Below are positions 1 through 7,511 of a DNA stretch of 64,000 nt, piece by piece (within the stretch, counting starts at the first letter, position 1; every line of letters starts with the position of its first letter). Under the pieces are notes generated by a model that did no database searches, had not been told where the DNA came from, and saw only the letters and a program-made list of their open reading frames with translations. The stretch covers positions 248,001 to 312,000 of the forward strand of contig NZ_JOEZ01000003.1 of assembly GCF_000721175.1 (NCBI RefSeq), in the 5' to 3' direction. Source of the DNA: Streptomyces anulatus (GTDB lineage Bacteria > Actinomycetota > Actinomycetes > Streptomycetales > Streptomycetaceae). The position numbers were made by a program, and so were the translations under genes.

Positions 1-2
1 TC

Positions 3-1034
3 CCCGCGGACTTCCACCTCGTCCACCTCGGGGCCCGTGCGCTCGGCGGCGCCGGACTCACCATGACCGAGATGGTCTGCGTCAGCCCCGAGGGCCGCAT
101 CACTCCCGGCTGCACCGGCCTGTGGAACGCCGAACAGGCCACCGCCTGGCGGCGGATCACCGACTTCGTCCACACCTCCGCCCCCGGCGCCGCCATCGGC
201 GTCCAGCTCGGCCACTCCGGCCGCAAGGGCTCCACCAAGCTGATGTGGGAGGGCATCGACCAGCCCCTGGAGACCGGCAACTGGCCACTGACGGCCGCCT
301 CCCCGCTCCCCTACGTGCCCGGAGTCAACCAGGTTCCGGCGGAGCTGGACCGGGCCGGACTGGACGCCGTGCGCGAGCAGTTCGCGGCGGCCGCCCGGCG
401 CGCCGCGAGCAGCGGCTTCGACCTCCTCGAACTCCACTGCGCCCACGGCTATCTGCTCTCCGGATTCCTCTCCCCGCTCACCAACCACCGCACCGACGCC
501 TACGGCGGATCACTTCAGGCGCGGCTCCGCTTCCCCCTCGAAGTCTTCGACGCCGTACGCGAAGTCTGGCCGCGGGAACGGCCGATGACCGTGCGGATCT
601 CCGCCACCGACTGGGCCGAGGGCGGCACGGAAGCGGCGGACGCGGTGGAGATCGCCCGCGCCTTCGCCGCCCACGGTGCCGACGCCATCGACGTCTCCAC
701 CGGCCAGGTCGTGCCCGAGGAGCGCCCCGAGTACGGCCGCTCCTACCAGACCCCGTACGCCGACCGGATCCGCAACACCGTCGACGTCCCCGTGATCGCG
801 GTCGGCGCGATCTCCTCCTGGGACGACGTCAACTCCCTGCTCCTGGCGGGCCGCGCCGACCTCTGCGCCCTGGCCCGCCCCCATCTGTACGACCCGCACT
901 GGACCCTGCACGCGGCGGCCGAACAGGGCTACCGCGGACCCGGTGCGCCCTGGCCGCTCCCGTACGGCGCGGGCAGCCGCCCCCCGCCCACCGGCCGCAC
1001 CGACGGACCGAAGCCCCGGCTCACCCTGGGGTGA
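3..1034 (+). CDS. C-terminal OYE-type reductase part of a fused CoA-aromatic monooxygenase/reductase (5' partial)
   Basis: The gene enters from outside the window; 343 codons are visible and read open back to base 3. The protein is an Old Yellow Enzyme-type FMN TIM barrel. Motifs seen include GVQLGHSGRKG, the HCAHGYLLSGFLSPLTN substrate/flavin loop, NHRTDAYGGSL, and the late VGAI and DLCALARPHLYDPHW phosphate-binding strands. In Azoarcus, 2-aminobenzoyl-CoA monooxygenase/reductase fuses a salicylate-hydroxylase-like half to such a domain. The neighbouring CoA ligase, acyl-CoA dehydrogenase, PaaX and RidA genes support that identity here. The N-terminal half is not visible, so a stand-alone NADH:flavin oxidoreductase cannot be fully excluded. 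The tail overlaps the next, convergent gene by 14 bases. Confidence 0.85.
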   Translation, partial: PADFHLVHLGARALGGAGLTMTEMVCVSPEGRITPGCTGLWNAEQATAWRRITDFVHTSAPGAAIGVQLGHSGRKGSTKLMWEGIDQPLETGNWPLTAASPLPYVPGVNQVPAELDRAGLDAVREQFAAAARRAASSGFDLLELHCAHGYLLSGFLSPLTNHRTDAYGGSLQARLRFPLEVFDAVREVWPRERPMTVRISATDWAEGGTEAADAVEIARAFAAHGADAIDVSTGQVVPEERPEYGRSYQTPYADRIRNTVDVPVIAVGAISSWDDVNSLLLAGRADLCALARPHLYDPHWTLHAAAEQGYRGPGAPWPLPYGAGSRPPPTGRTDGPKPRLTLG

Positions 1035-1461
1035 CGACGCAGGTGTGGCAGAGGCACGGAGCGGGGTGGGGCGCGCCGTGGTGGGTCTCGCGGTACCCGG
1101 CGGCGAGCCGCTCCAGCAGGCCGGCCAGCTCCTCGGCCTCCTCCCGGGACCGCGTGCGCACCGCGATCGCTTCCGCCCGGCGCAGCACGGCCGGCGCGTA
1201 CACCTGCGCGGCCCGGAAGGTGTGCAGATGGCGCGAGCCCGTGTCGACGGTGATCCAGCGGCCGGTGCGGGCCCGCCCGATGGTGGTCACCTGCTCGTGC
1301 CCCATGCCCGGGTAGGTGTCGACGACGTACACCTTCGCGCCGCCCCGGTACGACCTGGTTCCCGGCCGCAGCTCCTGCCCGCCGTCCCCGTACCGCCGCC
1401 ACCGCACCACGTTCGCCGCGACCAGCCAGAGCGGGTCCGGTGTCACGGGCTCCGCCGTCAC
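1021..1461 (-). CDS. Hypothetical protein with C-terminal Cys/His cluster
   Basis: 146 residues. The GTG start at 1461 is chosen because it overlaps the stop of the upstream acetyltransferase by four bases (GTGA), which suggests translational coupling. I do not recognise the family. The sequence has a basic, aromatic first half (VVRWRRYG), a KVYVVDTYPGMG segment that resembles a small beta domain, and an alpha-helical second half. It ends in a PCLCHTC cluster that could bind metal. No signal peptide or membrane segment is seen. The gene is convergent with, and overlaps, the reductase gene. Confidence 0.6.
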   Translation of the reverse strand: MTAEPVTPDPLWLVAANVVRWRRYGDGGQELRPGTRSYRGGAKVYVVDTYPGMGHEQVTTIGRARTGRWITVDTGSRHLHTFRAAQVYAPAVLRRAEAIAVRTRSREEAEELAGLLERLAAGYRETHHGAPHPAPCLCHTCVVTPG

Positions 1462-2288
1462 GCGTCCCTCCTCATCTGCATCCGGTCCGCCACCGGCTCG
1501 TAACCGATGCGCCGGTACACGCCGTTGCTCGTCGGGTTGCCGAGGTCGGTGAAGAGCAGGACCTCGGCCGCGCCCGCCGCCAGGGCGGCCCGGGAGGCCT
1601 CGGCCGTCACGGCGGCCGCGTACCCCCGGCCGCGATGCTCCGGCGGGGTGTACACCGACGTCACCCGCACCGTGCCCGCCAGCATCCGGGAGCGCCCCGC
1701 CAGCGCCACCGGCGCCCCGCCGCTCTCCCAGAGGGTGAGCGCCCCACGTTCCGTACCCTCGTCCACCAGCCACTCCGCCGAGGTCTTGGACTGCCCGGTC
1801 GTGTCGGCGAACCCGTGCATCCACTCCACGAGCAGCGCCCGGTCCGCCCGTCTCGCCGCCCTGGCCCGGCCCTCCGGCGCAGGGGAGGGCGGCCGGAGCG
1901 CGCCCAGTCGGTACAGCCGCTGCTCCTGCTCGGTCCGGTAGCCCGGCAGCACGGCGGCCAGCAGCGCCGCGGTGTCCCGGTCCGCGTTGACCGCGGCCAG
2001 GTCCGGCCCCGCTCCCAGGGCTTCTGCCAGCGGTACCACCGCCTCCGCGGGCACGCCGTTCAGCAGCGCCGGACGGGGCGGAGTGCGCACCAGGGTCCCC
2101 GCCACCGCACCGTCCGCCCCGCGCCACCAGCCGAGCACCGGATCGCCCTCACCGTAGTGATGCGCTCCGGCGCGCCCCAGCCGCTCGGTGACGGTGAGCG
2201 CCACCGTGTGCTCGACGGGCCGCGCGGCGAGCGACGCGCCGGCCGCGGCGAGGAACGTGCCGGTGTCGTGCGTGAAGGTCCAGGTCAT
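1458..2288 (-). CDS. GNAT family N-acetyltransferase
   Basis: 276 residues. The C-terminal half (about residues 140-270) carries the GNAT acetyl-CoA fold. The motif A pyrophosphate loop is seen as HRGRGYAAAVTAEASRAAL after the beta strand VTSVYTPPE, followed by EVLLFTDLGNPTSNGVYRRIGYEPV, the usual motif B Asn-Tyr-Arg region. The N-terminal half is a divergent second domain, as in two-domain actinobacterial GNATs. The substrate cannot be predicted. It is co-transcribed with the small downstream gene (GTGA overlap) and separated by 61 bases from paaX upstream. Confidence 0.85.
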   Translation of the reverse strand: MTWTFTHDTGTFLAAAGASLAARPVEHTVALTVTERLGRAGAHHYGEGDPVLGWWRGADGAVAGTLVRTPPRPALLNGVPAEAVVPLAEALGAGPDLAAVNADRDTAALLAAVLPGYRTEQEQRLYRLGALRPPSPAPEGRARAARRADRALLVEWMHGFADTTGQSKTSAEWLVDEGTERGALTLWESGGAPVALAGRSRMLAGTVRVTSVYTPPEHRGRGYAAAVTAEASRAALAAGAAEVLLFTDLGNPTSNGVYRRIGYEPVADRMQMRRDA

Positions 2289-2349
2289 GCCTCATCCTGC
2301 CCGCGCGCCGGGCCCCGGGGCACCCGGATTTCCCCTTCATGCGGGGGGG

Positions 2350-3171
2350 TCACCCCCGCACGAACCGCTCCCCGGCGTCCCGCAGCCGCTCGTGCAGCCG
2401 GCCGAACACCTCCGCCGACCGGCCGCCCGGCCAGTCCCCGGGCAGCAGCTCCGGCGGAAGACCCGGGTCCGCGTAAGGGAGTCGCCGCCACGAGTCCAGC
2501 GCCAGCAGGTAGTCCCGGTAGGCGGTCTGCGGGCGGGGCTCGCCGTCGGTGTCCCCGGACGCCTCCCAGTCCCGCAGCACCGGCTCGTGCAGTTCCAGGA
2601 AGTCGTGGTGCAGGCGCGCCACCGCCGCCAGGTCCCACCAGCGGGCCACCGCTTCACGGGTGGCGGCGAAGCCGAGGTGCTCGCCACGGAACAGGTCGAC
2701 GTACGGGGCGAGTTCGAGCCGCTCCAGGGTGTGCCGGGTCTCCTCGTACAGGCCGGCCGGGGCGATCCACACGCCGGGCGCGGCCGTGCCGAAGCCGAGC
2801 CGCGCCAGCCGGGAGCGCAGCAGGTGGCGCTTGCTGCGCTCCGCCTCGGGCACGGAGAACACCGCGAGCACCCAGCCGTCGGCGAGCCGCGTCGCGGGGT
2901 GCCGGTAGATCCGCCGGTCGCCGTCGTCCAGCAGCTGCCGGGCTTCCGGCGACAGCGCGTAGCCCGCCGAGCCGTCCGCCGCACGGGCGGCCACCAGCAG
3001 CCCGCGCCGCTTCAGCCGCGAGACGCAGGAACGTGACGACGGGGCGTCCACGCCCACGGCGTGCAGCAGGCGGATCAGCTCCGACACCGCGAACGGGGCG
3101 CCGTCCGGCGGACGGCCGTAGGCGCCGTAGAGCGTGATGATCAGGGAGCGGGGGGTGCGCAACTCGGCCAC
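2350..3171 (-). CDS. paaX: PaaX family transcriptional repressor
   Basis: 273 residues, GTG start. An N-terminal winged helix (about residues 5-75, with SELIRLLHAVGVDAPSSRSCVSRLKRRGLL) is followed by the PaaX effector region and its C-terminal domain (FLELHEPVLRDWEA, AYRDYLLALDSWRRLPYADPGLPPELLP). PaaX proteins repress aromatic acyl-CoA catabolic genes and are released by the CoA thioester. It lies 9 bases downstream of the CoA ligase gene in one operon, so the likely inducer is the ligase product and the likely target is the divergent promoter region at 4870-5019. Confidence 0.9.
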   Translation of the reverse strand: MAELRTPRSLIITLYGAYGRPPDGAPFAVSELIRLLHAVGVDAPSSRSCVSRLKRRGLLVAARAADGSAGYALSPEARQLLDDGDRRIYRHPATRLADGWVLAVFSVPEAERSKRHLLRSRLARLGFGTAAPGVWIAPAGLYEETRHTLERLELAPYVDLFRGEHLGFAATREAVARWWDLAAVARLHHDFLELHEPVLRDWEASGDTDGEPRPQTAYRDYLLALDSWRRLPYADPGLPPELLPGDWPGGRSAEVFGRLHERLRDAGERFVRG

Positions 3172-3180
3172 GTGATCACT

Positions 3181-4869
3181 CTAGGGGTGCTGGTCCCGCA
3201 GCAGGAACCGCTGGAGTTTGCCGGTCGCGGTGCGGGGGAGCGAGGAGTGGAAGACGAAGACGCGCGGGCACTTGTGCGGGGCCAGGCCGGCCTTCATGTG
3301 GGCGCGCAGCGAGTCCGCCGTCTGCTCCGAACCCTCAGTCAGCACCACGTGCGCCACCACGACCTCGCCGCGCAGTTCGTCCGCCCGGCCCACCACGGCT
3401 GCCTCCGCGACCTCCGGGTGGCGCAGCAAGGCGTCCTCCACCTCGGGGCCCGCGATGTTGTGGCCGGAGGAGATGATCATGTCGTCGGCGCGGGCCACGT
3501 AGCGGAAGTAGCCGTCCGGTTCACGGACGAAGGTGTCACCGGTCATGTTCCAGCCGTGCCGGACGTACTCCGTCTGCCGCGGATCGGAGAGATAGCGGCA
3601 GCCGACCGGGCCGCGTACGGCGAGCAGTCCCGCCTCGCCGTCGGGCAGCTCGTCCCCGTGCTCGTCCACCACCCGGGCCCGCCAGCCCGGCACGGGTATC
3701 CCCGTCGTGCCCGGCCGGATCGCGTCGTCGGCGGCCGAGATGAAGATGTGCAGCAGTTCGGTGGCCCCGATGCCGTTGATGATGCGCAGCCCCGTCGCCT
3801 CGTACCAGGCCTTCCAGGTCGCCGCCGGCAGGTTCTCCCCGGCCGACACGCAGCGCCGCAGCGCCGAGAGGTCGTGGCCGTCCAGTTGCCCGAGCATCGT
3901 GCGGTACGCCGTCGGCGCGGTGAAGAGGACCGAGACCCGGTGGCGGGCCAGCGCGGGCAGCAGCTGCCGCGGGCCCGCATGCTCCAGCAGCAGCGTCGAG
4001 GCCCCGGCCCGCAGCGGGAAGACCAGCAGTCCGCCCAGGCCGAAGGTGAAGCCGAGTGGCGGGCTGCCCGCGAACACGTCGTCGGCCGTGGGGCGCAGGA
4101 CCTGCCGGGAGAAGGTGTCGGCGATGGCGAGGAGGTCCCGGTGGAGGTGCATGCAGCCTTTGGGGCGCCCGGTGGTCCCCGAGGTGAACGCGATGAGCGC
4201 GACCTCGTCGGCGGCCGTGTCCACCGCCCGGTACGGGCCGGGCCTGCGCTCGGCCAGCCTGGCGAGGTCCCCGGGCCCGGCCCCGCCGAACGGGGTGACC
4301 TGCAGGCCGTCGACGTCCGCCTTCGCCAGGTCCGCCACCGACCGGGCGTCGCACAGGGCGTGGCTGATCCGCGCCAGCGAGCAGATCGTGGACAGCTCCC
4401 TCGCGCGGGCCTGCGCCAGTACGGTGACGGCGACCGCGCCCGCCTTCATGACGGCGAGCCAGCAGGCGGCCAGCCAGGGCGTGGTCGGTCCGCGCAGCAG
4501 CACCCGGTTGCCCGGCACGACGCCCAGGTCCTCCGTCAGCACATGGGCGATGCGGTCCACCGTCTCCCGCAGCTCGCCGTAGCTCCAGACGCTTCCGTCG
4601 CCGGAGCGCAGCGCCGGACGGTCGGCGCCCCGTTCCTCGACGGTGCGGTCCAGCAGTTCGTGTCCGCAGTTCAGCCGGTCGGGGTAGCGCGGCGCGGGGT
4701 CCTCCAGGAGGAGCTCCGGCCACTGTTCCGGCGGCGGGAGATGGTCGCGCGTGAAGGTGTCGGCGTGGGCGCCCGCGGCGCGGGCGGCCGGCTCGGGATG
4801 CGCGCCGGGGACGCGTACGGACGCGTCGGCGGCGGCTGTGGGCGTGTTCGGCGAGGAATTCGGCTCCAT
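3181..4869 (-). CDS. Benzoate/2-aminobenzoate-type CoA ligase (AMP-forming)
   Basis: 562 residues. Acyl-adenylate-forming family: the P-loop-like motif IAFTSGTTGRPKGC lies near residue 220, then INGIGATELLHIFIS (A5) and WNMTGDTFVREPDGYFRYVARADDMI (A7/A8 hinge), and PRTATGKLQRF with the catalytic lysine near the C-terminus. The GATE.LHIF pattern is that of benzoate/2-aminobenzoate-CoA ligases. It would activate the aromatic acid for the monooxygenase/reductase at the window start. The operon is ligase-paaX. A vegetative-type promoter candidate lies just upstream (4897-4924). Anthranilate as substrate is inferred from context. Confidence 0.85.
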   Translation of the reverse strand: MEPNSSPNTPTAAADASVRVPGAHPEPAARAAGAHADTFTRDHLPPPEQWPELLLEDPAPRYPDRLNCGHELLDRTVEERGADRPALRSGDGSVWSYGELRETVDRIAHVLTEDLGVVPGNRVLLRGPTTPWLAACWLAVMKAGAVAVTVLAQARARELSTICSLARISHALCDARSVADLAKADVDGLQVTPFGGAGPGDLARLAERRPGPYRAVDTAADEVALIAFTSGTTGRPKGCMHLHRDLLAIADTFSRQVLRPTADDVFAGSPPLGFTFGLGGLLVFPLRAGASTLLLEHAGPRQLLPALARHRVSVLFTAPTAYRTMLGQLDGHDLSALRRCVSAGENLPAATWKAWYEATGLRIINGIGATELLHIFISAADDAIRPGTTGIPVPGWRARVVDEHGDELPDGEAGLLAVRGPVGCRYLSDPRQTEYVRHGWNMTGDTFVREPDGYFRYVARADDMIISSGHNIAGPEVEDALLRHPEVAEAAVVGRADELRGEVVVAHVVLTEGSEQTADSLRAHMKAGLAPHKCPRVFVFHSSLPRTATGKLQRFLLRDQHP

Positions 4870-4896
4870 GAAGGATCGCCCCCTTGTCGCCTCTGG

Positions 4897-4924
4897 AGCG
4901 TATCGTTCGGGTGACGGTAGTCAA
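4897..4924 (-). promoter_or_regulatory. Candidate promoter of the CoA ligase-paaX operon
   Basis: On the minus strand, TTGACT (4924-4919) and TACGCT (4902-4897) are spaced by 16 bases. This resembles HrdB-type -35/-10 elements and would give a leader of roughly 20 bases before the ligase start at 4869. It is a prediction from sequence only. Confidence 0.4.
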
Positions 4925-4955
4925 CGGTCCGCGATAAGACATGACGTGCGATGCA

Positions 4956-5004
4956 ACGCGACGAGATGCCACGCGACGCGACAGGACACGCGACCACACG
5001 CGAC
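4956..5004 (+). repeat. Cluster of ACGCGAC heptamers in the divergent promoter region
   Basis: ACGCGAC occurs five times on the plus strand, beginning at 4956, 4971, 4976 (overlapping), 4988 and 4998. All copies lie in the leader just upstream of the acyl-CoA dehydrogenase start. The spacing (15, 5, 12, 10) is irregular. It could be a simple-sequence expansion or a multi-copy regulator site. Confidence 0.5.
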
Positions 5005-5019
5005 AAGAGAGGCGCCGCC

Positions 5020-6219
5020 ATGACGGCATTCTCCCTCGAACCGGAACAAACCGCATGGTGCGAAGAGCTGCGCACCCTCGCCGCACAGGAGCTGCGCCCG
5101 CTGGCGGAGAAGGGGGAGCCCGGGCGCGTCAACCGCCCGCTGCTGGCCGCGCTCGGAGAGCTGGGCCTGCTGGAGCGGATGCTCGGCTCCGGGGCGCTCG
5201 ACCTGTGCCTGCTGCGCGAGTCCCTGGCCCGGGGCTGCACCGAGGCCGAGACCGCGCTCGCCCTCCAGGGCCTCGGCACCACCCCGGTCATCCAGGCGGG
5301 TACCCCCGCCCACCGCGAACGCTGGCTCCCCGAGGTCCGGGCCGGGCGGGCCGTCGCGGCGTTCGCGCTGAGCGAGCCCGGTGCGGGCTCCGACGCGGCG
5401 GCCCTGGGCCTGGCCGCCGAGCAGACCCCGGACGGCTGGGCGCTCACCGGCGAGAAGTGCTGGATCTCCAACGCCCCCGAGGCCGACTTCACCGTGGTCT
5501 TCGCCCGCACGACCCCCGGCGCGGGCTCCCGCGGCATCACCGCGTTCCTGGTCCCGTCCGACCGGCCCGGACTCACCGGCTCCGCCCTCGACATGCTCTC
5601 CCCGCACCCCATCGGCACCCTGGAGTTCGACGGCGTACCGGTCACCGCCGACGACGTGCTCGGCGAGCCCGACCGGGGCTTCCGGGTCGCGATGAACACC
5701 CTCAACCTCCTGCGGCCCAGCGTCGGGGCCTTCGCCGTCGGGATGGCCCGCGCCGCCCTCGACGCGACCCTGGAGCACACCGCCCGGCGCACCGCGTTCG
5801 GCGGCCCGCTGAGCGACCTCCAGGCCGTCTCGCACCAGGTCGCCGAGATGGCCACCCGCACCGAGGCCGCCCGCCTCCTGGTGTACGCGGCGGCCGCCGC
5901 GTACGACGCGGGGGAGAGCGGCGTGCCGCGCCGCGCGGCGATGGCCAAGCTGTACGCCACCGAGACCGCGCAGTACGTCGTCGACGCCGCCGTGCAGCTG
6001 CACGGCGCCCGGGCACTGCGCAGGGGCCATCTGCTCGAACACCTCTACCGCGAGGTCCGCGCGCCGCGGATCTACGAGGGCGCGAGCGAGGTGCAGCGCA
6101 CCATCATCGCCAAGGAGCTGTACGCGGACGCCGCCGAGCGGATGGCGTTTGCCACCCAGCAGCCTGCCGCCCACGAGCCCGTGGAGCCCGTGGGCCTCAC
6201 CGAGGAGCCGCCCGCATGA
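5020..6219 (+). CDS. Acyl-CoA dehydrogenase
   Basis: 399 residues. The start at 5020 (MTAFSLEPEQ) is preferred over the in-frame ATG at 4951, because GAGAGG lies just before it and the extra 23 codons fall in the heptamer repeat. The FAD/acyl-CoA motifs FALSEPGAGSDAAAL and GEKCWISNAPEADF are present. The C-terminal helix carries YEGASEVQRTIIAKEL, with the Glu in the position of the usual catalytic base. It is divergent from the CoA ligase and overlaps the RidA gene by ATGA. It likely acts on a cyclic or ring-opened CoA intermediate of the same aromatic pathway. Confidence 0.88.
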   Translation: MTAFSLEPEQTAWCEELRTLAAQELRPLAEKGEPGRVNRPLLAALGELGLLERMLGSGALDLCLLRESLARGCTEAETALALQGLGTTPVIQAGTPAHRERWLPEVRAGRAVAAFALSEPGAGSDAAALGLAAEQTPDGWALTGEKCWISNAPEADFTVVFARTTPGAGSRGITAFLVPSDRPGLTGSALDMLSPHPIGTLEFDGVPVTADDVLGEPDRGFRVAMNTLNLLRPSVGAFAVGMARAALDATLEHTARRTAFGGPLSDLQAVSHQVAEMATRTEAARLLVYAAAAAYDAGESGVPRRAAMAKLYATETAQYVVDAAVQLHGARALRRGHLLEHLYREVRAPRIYEGASEVQRTIIAKELYADAAERMAFATQQPAAHEPVEPVGLTEEPPA

Positions 6220-6617
6220 GTCCGTCCCACCGGATCAACCCGGCCGAACTCTCCCCGCCCACCGGCTTCAGCCACGCGGTCGTCGCCACCGGCGGGCACC
6301 TGGTCTTCCTCGCCGGACAGACCGCGCTCGACCCGGACGGCAAGGTCGTCGGGGCCACCCTGCCCGACCAGTTCGCCGTCGCGCTGGGCAACCTGCTCAC
6401 CGCTCTCCACGCGGCCGGCGGCGCCCCCGCGGACCTCGCCCGGGTCACCGTCTACGCCACCGACGTCGCCGACTACCGCTCCCACGCCGCCGAGCTGGGC
6501 CGGATCTGGCGCCGGCTCGCGGGGCGCGACTACCCGGCGATGGCCGTCATCGGGGTGGCCCGGCTGTGGGACGAGCAGGCGATGGTAGAGATCGACGGGG
6601 TCGCGGTCCTGCCGTGA
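6216..6617 (+). CDS. RidA/YjgF/UK114 family protein lacking the catalytic arginine
   Basis: 133 residues. Small RidA fold with the FLAGQTALDPDGKVVG strand region and the C-terminal MVEIDGVAVLP strand. In imine-deaminating RidA proteins this region reads PARSxV with an essential Arg; here it reads PAMAVIGV, with Met109 at that position, which places it in the non-canonical Rid subfamilies. The ATG overlaps the acyl-CoA dehydrogenase stop, so the two are coupled. The context suggests handling of an enamine/imine or carbonyl intermediate of aminobenzoyl-CoA breakdown. Confidence 0.85.
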   Translation: MSPSHRINPAELSPPTGFSHAVVATGGHLVFLAGQTALDPDGKVVGATLPDQFAVALGNLLTALHAAGGAPADLARVTVYATDVADYRSHAAELGRIWRRLAGRDYPAMAVIGVARLWDEQAMVEIDGVAVLP

Positions 6618-6760
6618 TCCGGGCCCCGACGCCATGGGCCGGGCCCCCGGGCCCCCGGCCCCCGGAGCCCCGCCTTCCGCCGCCCGCCCGAGTAGCGGCC
6701 GCGGGGCGGCGGAGCGAGGCTGAAGCGGTCCGGATGCCGAGCCGCCCAGGAGAGTCAGCG

Positions 6761-7192
6761 GTGCCCAGCCAGCCGCCCCCGCGCCCCGCCGCCCGGTCCT
6801 ACGACGGCGAGGGCATCGTCGTGGATTTCGAGCCGCACCGCTGCCTGCACGCCGCCGAGTGCGTGACCGGGCTCCCCACCGTCTTCGACGCCGGCCGCCG
6901 CCCGTGGGTCCAGCCCGACGACGCATCCGCCGACGAGGTCGCCGACGTCATCCACCGCTGCCCCAGCGGCGCCCTCCAGTACCACCGCACCGACGGCATG
7001 CCCGACGAGGTGCCCGACGTCCCCACCCACGTGTCGCTGCACGCCGACGGGGTGCTCCATGTGCGCGGGGACCTGGAGGTCGCCACGCCCCACGGGCCCC
7101 GGCGGGAGACCCGGGTGATGCTCTGCGGCTGCGGCGCCACCGGCAACACCCCGTACTGCGACCACAGCGGGCCCTGCGCCGGACACGGCTGA
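6761..7192 (+). CDS. Ferredoxin-like (4Fe-4S mono-cluster) plus CDGSH iron-sulfur protein
   Basis: 143 residues. The GTG at 6761 is chosen because AGGAGAG (6748-6754) lies six bases before it; an ATG at 6734 is the alternative. The N-terminal part has RCLHAAEC and a distant CPSGAL, as in the divergent Fer4_19 domain. The C-terminal part has CGCGATGNTPYCDHSG, a CDGSH-type 2Fe-2S motif (C-x-C, then C-D-x-S/G). This is a two-cluster electron carrier or redox sensor. It is 143 bases past the RidA gene, so operon membership is uncertain. A MITE-like element begins at its stop codon. Confidence 0.85.
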   Translation: MPSQPPPRPAARSYDGEGIVVDFEPHRCLHAAECVTGLPTVFDAGRRPWVQPDDASADEVADVIHRCPSGALQYHRTDGMPDEVPDVPTHVSLHADGVLHVRGDLEVATPHGPRRETRVMLCGCGATGNTPYCDHSGPCAGHG

Positions 7193-7356
7193 GAGCCTGT
7201 CGGGTGACCTCCGATCAGGCGGCCACGCGCTGGCACGCACGCTTCCGGCGTTGCGGAAATGCCCTGGCAGCTCCGCTACGAGGACCTCTCGGCGCCTTGG
7301 AATCGCACGCACCGGACCGCGTCCGCTTTCCGATCGAAGGCCACCCGACAGGCTCT
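7192..7356. mobile_element. MITE-like element, 165 bp, long copy
   Basis: Perfect 15-bp terminal inverted repeats AGAGCCTGTCGGGTG (7192-7206) and CACCCGACAGGCTCT (7342-7356) flank a non-coding core. Inward of the perfect arms the symmetry continues imperfectly through the GATC motif, to about 27 bp. The left 34 bp recur almost unchanged at 42384. There is no transposase inside. No target-site duplication is obvious. The left end overlaps the CDGSH gene's stop codon, and the hairpin could also act as its terminator. Confidence 0.7.
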
Positions 7357-7511
7357 GAGAAGGCCGCGCCCCAGCGCTCGACCGCCGTGGGCCCGGACAC
7401 AGCGGCCCGGAGGTGCGCGGCGCGCCGGTCGGGTGAATCACCCAGAGGGATATATCTGTATTCAGTGCCCTTTATGCCGGATGCCTCGTCGCCCGAACCG
7501 GACACCCCACT
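7357..7511 (+). promoter_or_regulatory. Leader/promoter region of the mrp operon with a 13-bp palindrome
   Basis: GGGTGAATCACCC (7431-7443) is a perfect palindrome around one central A. The AT-rich TATATCTGTATT (7451-7462) downstream could hold the -10 element. No clear -35 is seen. The region otherwise has no gene. The palindrome sits where a repressor or activator of the antiporter operon could bind. Confidence 0.4.

Noticed and set aside
7192..7356. Insertion sequence encoding its own transposase
   Set aside because: The interior is too short and has no transposase-like frame, and no target-site duplication could be identified. MITE-like is the most that can be claimed.
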